Source of the DNA: Symbiodinium natans
Lineage: Eukaryota > Sar > Dinophyceae > Suessiales > Symbiodiniaceae
DNA: 55,000 nucleotides
Reading direction: 5' to 3'
Assembly: GCA_905221605.1 (NCBI GenBank)
Contig: CAJNDS010002100.1
Location: 1-55,000, forward strand
Part shown: piece after piece, positions 47,923 to 55,000 of the stretch
Layout of the letters: every line of letters begins with the position of its first letter
Position numbering within the stretch: position 1 is the stretch's first letter
Notes under the pieces: generated by a model
Databases searched by the model: none
What the model was told of the DNA's origin: nothing
Seen by the model: only the letters and a program-made list of their open reading frames with translations
Position numbers and translations under genes: made by a program

Positions 47923-48101
47923 CAAAGTCTGCCCCCCTTGCCGAACCTGTCTTGGGGGGTGTCTCTGCTAGGTAGTTTAGGGTGGCAAACGAGCCCACAA
48001 TTTCGTGCATCTCCAGAACTCTCTTCAAGCGTGGACCCGGGAACGTGGGGGAAGACTCCCTGATTTGTTCCCTTTCCCCTTTAAGTCAACCCTAAACCCT
48101 A
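47923..48101. other. Unique flank of element 2
   Basis: The minus strand of 47965-48055 is open (LKRVLEMHEIVGSFATL) and could be another exon of the BEACH-WD40 gene, but its phase does not tie to exon 47664. It ends in CCCTAAACCCTA, the insertion site of element 2. Confidence 0.3.
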
Positions 48102-48330
48102 TGCGGAGCTGCAATTGGTATTGTAGAAAGGAGTTGGTATTGGAAGTTAAAGGGTCAATGAACCCGATAATCGTTGGCTCAAGCCATGACCAAAGCGGTC
48201 GAAGGTTTCGTAAAAAGTGTGCCCTTGGTTTGGGGTCTTGCTGTTCGGTTGTTGGTTGTTCCAGGGGTATTAAGGGCTTCTGTTGGGGTTGACTGTTTTG
48301 TTCCCTGTCCTCCTTCGGTTGCCCCCCGTA
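48102..48330 (+). repeat. 5' LTR of element 2
   Basis: 229 bp, about six to eight differences from the LTRs of element 1. Confidence 0.93.
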
Positions 48331-48346
48331 GGTTATGAGCCCAAAT
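48331..48346 (+). promoter_or_regulatory. Primer binding site of element 2
   Basis: GGTTATGAGCCCAAAT, identical to element 1. Confidence 0.75.
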
Positions 48347-48391
48347 TAGGCTTCCTGCGGATTGGTAAAGATTTTTCGTTTGTTTAACGCC

Positions 48392-50248
48392 ATGGACATG
48401 ATGCGGCGTCGCTCTGAGCCTGGACTGTCGCCAACGGCCAATGAAGCCGAAGGAAATCGTGGTGATGGGGGTGAAGATCGACAACAAATGGTACAAGCGC
48501 TGACAGATGGTAGGGAGGTTGCAATGATACAACCAACGCCTCAGGTGGAAAACGAAGTGGTTCCGGTTCAAGCAGCAAATCCTTTCTGGAGCGAGCGGGC
48601 TCAAGAAGAAATGAGACTTAGGCAGTCAAGGCCGGCGAGTCTTCCCGCGAGCGGAGGGGACAGGAGTGGTGAAGGTACGAGAAGACCGCCTTCGCTGCAA
48701 GATCTTTTGGGTCAGGAACCTGCACCTGTTGAGAGACCATCGTCAGGCTTAATGGGACAAATGGAACGAGGTACTATTGGTGGAGTGCAAGCCGACGAAG
48801 AACTCATTCCTGATGTTAGTGGTGAAGAGCAATCTGAAGATATGGCGGTGGTGAAGCGTGCGCTGAAAGAGTTGCTTGTGCAGACAAAGGAGCTGGGGAA
48901 CAGGTTGCATCGGGTGGAGGAAAAAAGCTATACCTCTGCTGCATCTGGGTCAGCTTCAAGGGCACGGAGCTCTGGAGTGGTGGACGCAAACACGGCATAT
49001 CCTCTAGGAATGACTCCAGAGAAGCAGTACCTGCCAGGACAAGTTTTCTACACGGATGGTATGGGTGGTTTTTGGACTGTGTTGCCTGATGGGACATGGC
49101 TGCCTATTGAGGGCTACGACCTGCCAAAGGGTTGTGATCTTCAATCCTTGCCTGGGTCCAGGAAGGGGGATGTTCAAGTGGAGGATGAAAAAGAAGTGCC
49201 AATGATGCATGTAGCTGAAGGGAAGAAACCCTCCAGATTGCCTCCATTGAATTACCCCACGGGAGGTCCTGCAAGTGGTGGATATGCAAGTGGACCACCT
49301 GGTTTAACACATGTTCCGATTACTTCCATGCCATCAGGTGTTGATGGTTCTGTCGCACCTGCGGGGAACCAGCCCGGTTTTGTTTCAGCTCGGGAAACTG
49401 CAATGCAAGAGAACTCAGCAGGATCGGGTGGATATACAATGGTGGATGATGTTCCGTATCGGTGGAAAATGGTCGCTGGGAAGTTGGAATTAGAAAAGGT
49501 TCCGCTCACAGCTGTTACGCCCGGTATAGGACATGGACTACCTCAAGGGCCTGGTGGTAGGGTCAGTTTACCTCCTGGAGCAGTGGTGCCACGCGGTATG
49601 CCAATCACTGGTGATAGTTCTGGAACCGAACGTCCGGAGGCTCTCGGGAAGCATGTGATGAGCCTTCCAACTTTGGCAGACTACACACCAAGCAATCCGA
49701 CGGCACTGGGTGATTGGATCGCAATGATCGAACCAATGCTGTCTTCGCTGACAGATACAGGAAGAGTGTGGTGGCAATGTGTCTACTCAAAGGCATATCA
49801 AGCGTATGCCAAATGGTTGAGTGTTTCTCCACTGGAAAGGTTGGGCATCAAGGCTGAGCTAGAAGGGCTCAAGGTGGTTCAAACTGTGCATGTTTTGTTG
49901 GAGCAGAGAGCGGTGTCTTTGCTGCTACAGGCGATCCCGGAGAGATTGAAGACCGAGATCGTTTCCACTCGAATGTTGGGGTCGGTGATGATATTTTACA
50001 AATTGCTGACGGTCTACCAACCAGGTGGAGCAAATGAGCGCAGCACAATGTTGAACTTCTTGGCGCAACCATCTTCAGCAACCTCAATTTCAGAGGCTAT
50101 TAAGGGAGTGCGACAATGGGCGCAATGGCGTTCCCGATTAAGGGAGCTGCGAGCATCCGAGCCGGACGCTACCTTGCTTATCAAGGGATTGGATGCTTTA
50201 TCATCCGCGTTGCTGGCAAAACACCCTCTGAAACTGCAACACAACTAG
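48392..50248 (+). pseudogene. Polyprotein 5' part (Gag region), truncated by frameshift
   Basis: 618 codons from ATG at 48392, colinear with element 1 until the deletion, after which eight foreign residues end at TAG. Covers the N-terminal low-complexity region and most of Gag; the zinc fingers are out of frame. Separated Gag and Pol frames exist in other retroelements, but here the break matches a simple deletion relative to element 1. Confidence 0.9.
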
Positions 50249-53200
50249 CTGAAATGTTACAGGCAGAGTTTGAACTGCTATTGCATAGTGCTGGTGAACA
50301 AGAGGTGAAGCAGGACTCGGACGCCAAGAAAAGGGCCAGGTTAAATAAGGCCCAAAAGGGAACTGGTGACGAGACAGAGGAGGGTGACAAAGGCAAAGGG
50401 AAAGGAAAAAGGTACAGCGGAGATGGTGAACGTCCTTTCTGTTGGATATATGGGAAGACCGATGCAGGTTGCAAGTTCGGAGCCCGCTGTAAATTCCGCC
50501 ATGACAAAGACTCCCTTGAGCGAGGAAGATGTTTTGAGTGTGGGGCCGTTGGCCATCTGCAGCCGCAATGTCCATATAAGGATGGTGCAAGTTCCAATGT
50601 GGACTCAAACCCTGAGAGGAGTAGATCTAAAGGGAATTCTCCCAAAGGGGGAAAGGGCGGCAAAGGTGCGAAATGGGGAAATGCCAAAAAGGCAGAGGTA
50701 GCTGAAGGGGGAGATGAGACAGCTAATGCGGGATTGGATAAAGGTTCTGCAAGTCCCTCATCACCATCAACACCCAATCAAGTCCTTGCTGAAGCGTTGG
50801 AAGTGCTGAAATCTATGAAGCTGTCATCAGCGCAGTCAGCATCAAGCGGGGATCCCAGTGTTCGAATGTTATGTGGATCTGGATTGTTTCAGCAGGAAAG
50901 GAGAGTGGCGTTGGTGGATACGGCTGCTACGCATCTTGTGCGGACGCTTTTTCCATGGGAATGTTTACCCGACACTACTGTTATGGTGCAAAGCGCGCTT
51001 GGTGGTGTGGCAATGAGGATTACAGAGAAAGGGACGTTGATTAGGGAAGACAATGGGCCCCTGATTATCCCTCTCTGGTTGATTTTGGAGTTTGGGGCGA
51101 ACCTCACGGTGATCAATGGGATGTGTCACGTGGGTGCAAAATCTTCGCTGGACCAGCTCTTGTGGTTTGAACATGGCTGTTTGGTTATGGATTACAAAAC
51201 AGCTGAAAAAATGGTTTTGCATGCTGAAAGGCAGCGTGCGTCTTGGTCCCATTCTCAATGGAGGAATGGAAGGGCGGACTGTGGAGTCGGTTCGTCGGAT
51301 GCCACGTTGTTGCCGAAGCAGGGAGAAGGCCGAGGAGTATGCGTTCTACATGTGGCCAGGGTTTCTGACACCAATGAGTGTTCGGGAATGGGCATGTTGG
51401 ACTCGGGAGCATCACATCCTCTCAGATCACTTCGTCCTGGAGAACAGCTTCCGCAGCAAAAGGTGTTGGTGTCTTTAGCTGTTGGATCTCGGGAGATGTG
51501 TATTACCCCAGGTGGGACCCTGGTAACTCCTGAAATGGTAGATCCACTAGTGCCAATTGGCAAAGCGAGCGCCTTGGTTGGTCTCAGAGTTCAGTGGCGT
51601 GGTGGCAAGTGCACAGCCTCACATCCTGTTCTGGGAGAACTTCGCGTTCGTGATCTAAATGGGTGCCCTTGTTTGGAAAAGGAGGTGGCGCTTCAGATCA
51701 TTGATGAAATGGATTGGTGCTCCCCAAAGCAAGCTTTGAAGGTGGCACGTATGGTTCAAGGGTGTCCGAATACGGACAACGAGGTGGCTGTAAAAACGTC
51801 GTTGCAAAGCGCAGCGCGGACAGCGTCAGCGAATGAGGAGGAGTTCGTCCAGGCATGCTGGAGATTTCTTCGGTGGTATTATGGGGATATACCAGAAAAT
51901 ATGCTGATGGAGCTGTTGCCACGTGGAGATATTGCAGCGTTGCCTTTCAACCGTCATAAAAGGAGACGGCTGGCACGAGCAAAAAGGGTGGTGGTACACC
52001 TATTTTCGGGAAAACAAAAATGGCATTTTCCCAGTCGGGATGTGGAGGTACTGGAGCTGGATTTGACAAAAGGCGGTGACCTACATAATTCGAGCGTCTG
52101 GAAGTATCTTCTGCATCTGGCGGCTGAAGGAAAGGTGGTTGCTGTGGTGGGAGGACCTCCATGCAGGACAGTGTCAAGGTTGAGAGGTGAAGACGGTGGT
52201 CCACCTGTATTACGCCGACGCTGTGGGCCTGAACGGTTGGGGTTAAAAAGTCTTCCTTGGCCACATCAAGAATTAGCTCAAAAGGATGGTGTTTTACTTC
52301 TGAAGATGCTTTTCCTATATGACGTGGCGGTGCATTCAAGGTGTGGAACTGCTGAAGTCATCAATGGAAGTTCTGTCTTCTTTGGCATGGAAAGCCCTGG
52401 GGACCCTGAACTCATAGGGAAAGATTTCTCTCAGAACGGCAAAACGGTCTTGAGTGCTGAGGATCTGGTGGATGGTTCTCAGGAAGGGCTCTCAAGTCCT
52501 ACCTTCTGGAGTTGGCCAGAGGTGAAAAGCTTTTGTGAGCGTTATGGAATGTACGCTGCACACTTTGATCAAGGAGCGTTGGGACATGCTCTGGTGAAAC
52601 CTACGACTTTCCTGGTGTCTGATATGGAACTATGGGAATCGTTAGAACAAGTTCGCGTGGTTGTTCCGTGGTCAGCAACATTCGCTTCTACCCTGAAAGA
52701 GCGTATGGGACAATCCTCTATATGGGCGCGATGGGCGTTTGGATTGGTTAAAAGAATACGTCACAGGTTGGCACAATGGTTGCATGAGAGCGATGCTGAA
52801 CGGGAAGCTGCGGTGTTACAAAAAGAAGAACGAGAAGGGACGTTACGGAGGTTGACGACTGAGGAGCGAGCTTTCCGTGACCATTGCCTAAGGGGGCATA
52901 TTCCCTTCAGACGTGATTGTCAAATCTGTGTGTCTGCTGCTGGAAAAGAGCGTCGCCATTTGAGGCGAAAGCATGGGGATGCTTACACTTTATCATTGGA
53001 CTTAGCGGGTCCATACAAGTGTTCAAAGGATGCTCACCAGCAGAAGCCACGACACGCTGTTATTGGTGTGTATCAATTTCCAATGTTGGATCCCAATGTG
53101 GGTCGCCCTCCAGAAAAGGAGGAAGATGCGGATGAGGTGGAAGATCAGGTGGCAGATGAAGGTGCTGGTGTCGGAGAATGGTTAGGCGATGCAGTCGCTA

Positions 53201-55000
53201 ACTTCGAGGAGGAAGACTCTGCGCCGGTGGAACCTGCGCCAGTTCTGGAGGCAGAGGTGTTGAAAATCCAAGCTTCTGAAAAATCCTGGAAGGAACTGAA
53301 GGACCACTTGACCCAACCTGTCCGTATGATCAACTTCGTTATGGTGGAGCCGATTGTGGATAAACAGCAAACAACTGTTTTGTCGGCAGTTCAAAGGATG
53401 ATGGTGCGCTTGCAGAGACATGGGTATCCGGTGTTGAGAATCCACTCAGATCGAGCGGGGGAGTTTGTCAATGCACGCTTCCGGTCCTTTTGTGAAACTC
53501 GTCTGATATATAGGACCACTGGTGATCCTGGAGTCCCGCAAACAAATGGGCGCGCTGAAGCATGTGTGGGTTTATTCAAACGTGGTGTCAGGTCGCTCTT
53601 AAAGGAGGCGCGACTCGGGCCGGCGTACTGGGCACTGGCTGCTCGCCATTGGTCAATGTTACGGTGGCAGAAAGCTGAAAGGGAGTTGGGGTTAAATCCT
53701 AAAGCATTGCTTCCTTTTGGTGCTCAGATTCAAGTCAAACGTCGTCCGTGGGAGTTGCTGGGTCCGGATGGAACAAAGAAAGGTCGGCAATGGGTCGATC
53801 GTACGCAGCCTGCGCTTCTTTTGGGTCCATGCGATGACCTACCTGGTGGTTATTGGGTGGAAGCTCAAGGGACTGCAAAAGATCCGGATGAACTGGTGTT
53901 ATTTCCCTGCGCTACGATTTTTTCCAATATAAAGGAACCGCCTGAATTGGAGCTGGAAGGGGTGGTAGAAGAACAGGAGCCTTCTCCTCCAGAGCATCGT
54001 CTCAAGGGGAAAAAACCGGCGCTTCGGTTTGCTGATGAGGAAGGACCTCCTTTACCTCCGCCTCGCGATCCTCCAGTTCGCCATCGGTTGATGGAGAAAA
54101 GCCCGGCCTCTTCACTGCGTGGTCATGTGGGCTCCTTGCGCTTGCTTCGCAAGCGGGGGGAGAGTCCGCCCTTAGAAATTTTCGAGGATGACATGCAGGG
54201 TCTGGGGGAGCTGGAAGAAAATGCAGATGTTGAGGACAATGTTCCTGGTGATGAGTATTGGCCGACTTGCTGTTCTCCTCATGAAAATGCTTATTTGGTC
54301 TGCAAAAGTGAGACTGCTGGGGATGGAACACAGTTGGAAAAAGAAGAGCAAAAAGCCAAGTCAATGTATGAAAGGTCTATGTATGATTACGTGGACTGCG
54401 AGGAGCTTTTGGAAGGGATTGTATACCCAAAGAGGGTGAATCGAAGAGGTGGTATCAACAATTGGTGCACAAGTACGCGAGCTCTGGTGTTGGGCCACTA
54501 TACTCATGGCGGAGTGTGTGGTATCACAAAAGAGACTCATCGAAGACCATGGCTATGTCGTTATTTGGCATCATTCGTGAGGCACCACAATCCTGAAGCC
54601 AAATTTTCTGCTCTTCAGATCTCATGCAATGCTCCGGTGTCATTGCATAGGGATAGTCACAATGAAAAGCATTGCTGCAATTATGTGTGTGGCTTTGGTG
54701 ACTATAAAGATGGTCAGCTGTGGGTTGAGGATGAAAAGGTCTTAGAGGAAGGAGCTGAAGTGGTGGAGCAATCCTATGGGAAGAAAGTCTTACCTGGAAA
54801 ATTGGTGGATATCCACTGGAACTTCATGTCGTTCTTTCCGAGAAAGCTGCATGGTCCTATGCCTTGGAAAGGGAACAGGGTATCCTTGACAGGGTACACA
54901 CCTGTTTTTATGGAGCGTTTGAGCTACAAGGATAGGTGCTATCTTCTCCAATGCAAGTTTCCTCTTCCGGAACCACAAGCTGAAGAAGGTGAAAAAAGGA
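50228..55000 (+). pseudogene. Polyprotein middle part in the shifted frame, open to window end
   Basis: From the deletion onward the other frame corresponds to element 1 residues ~654-2230: CCCH and CCHC fingers, both protease-like segments, methyltransferase-like segment (GGPPC at about 52151), HHCC and integrase, and the dioxygenase-like segment (H at 54646, D at 54652, H at 54850, R at 54877). The catalytic residues listed for element 1 are kept. It would need a new start or frameshift to be made. Confidence 0.85.

Larger units (their letters stand above)
48102..55000 (+). mobile_element. Copia-type LTR retrotransposon (element 2), 5' part
   Basis: A second copy of the same family on the plus strand, cut off by the window end. 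It starts TGCGG right after CCCTA (48097-48101). At the nucleotide level it is close to element 1 throughout. From 50228 to 54964 the spacing of homologous sites is identical to element 1 (4736 bp), so there is no net indel there, but a 61-bp deletion at 50226-50228 breaks the ORF. It is therefore probably non-autonomous unless frameshifting or complementation occurs. Confidence 0.93.

Overview
The window looks like dinoflagellate nuclear DNA, possibly Symbiodiniaceae or a relative. Three things suggest this: very abundant TTTAGGG/CCCTAAA repeats away from any chromosome end, apparent introns that start with GC or GA as well as GT, and a very long Copia-type polyprotein of a kind I associate with dinoflagellates. 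The species cannot be fixed from this sequence. No rRNA, tRNA or CRISPR locus was recognised.

Layout. Bases 1-34.4 kb and 44.3-48.1 kb are a patchwork of degenerate telomere-like heptamer arrays in both orientations, unique islands of about 80-300 bp, short palindromic TIR/MITE-like elements, a 12-copy satellite (15.0-16.0 kb), a 269-bp segmental duplication (10.5-11.6 kb), an AT-rich tandem block (21.9-23.4 kb) and microsatellites. Read with splice sites and codon phase, many of the islands become short exons, and the arrays become the introns between them. The best case is a BEACH-WD40 gene on the minus strand (44355-47664): eight phase-consistent exons encode the end of a BEACH domain and several WD40 blades, and six of its seven introns carry telomere-like repeats. 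Shorter chains of the same kind are proposed at 505-1579 (-), 2449-2670 (-), 9385-9482 (+), 12342-13205 (+), 13942-14494 (+), 16937-17656 (+), 23792-24582 (+), 25296-25681 (-), 26396-26850 (+), 30408-31864 (-) and 33460-34146 (+). These come from hand-made splicing; several islands are open on both strands, so confidence is only moderate.

A complete LTR retrotransposon lies at 34395-44322 (-), with 229-230 bp LTRs, a 5-bp CCCTA target duplication, a primer site matching a tRNA-Met anticodon arm, a polypurine tract and one 3073-codon ORF. A second copy starts at 48102 (+) and runs off the window; a 61-bp deletion breaks its frame. The ORF carries Gag with CCCH and CCHC fingers, two protease-like segments, a cytosine-methyltransferase-like segment, integrase, a segment with the HxD...H...R pattern of 2-oxoglutarate/Fe(II) dioxygenases (TET/JBP-like), reverse transcriptase, RNase H and a membrane/zinc-binding tail. 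The two copies diverge head to head around the BEACH-WD40 exons, and both start at the same CCCTA point in a telomere-like array.

The most interesting signals are (1) genes whose introns are largely telomere repeat, including one intron bracketed by a 22-nt direct repeat, and (2) a retrotransposon that appears to carry both a DNA-methylation-like and a DNA-base-oxidation-like domain.
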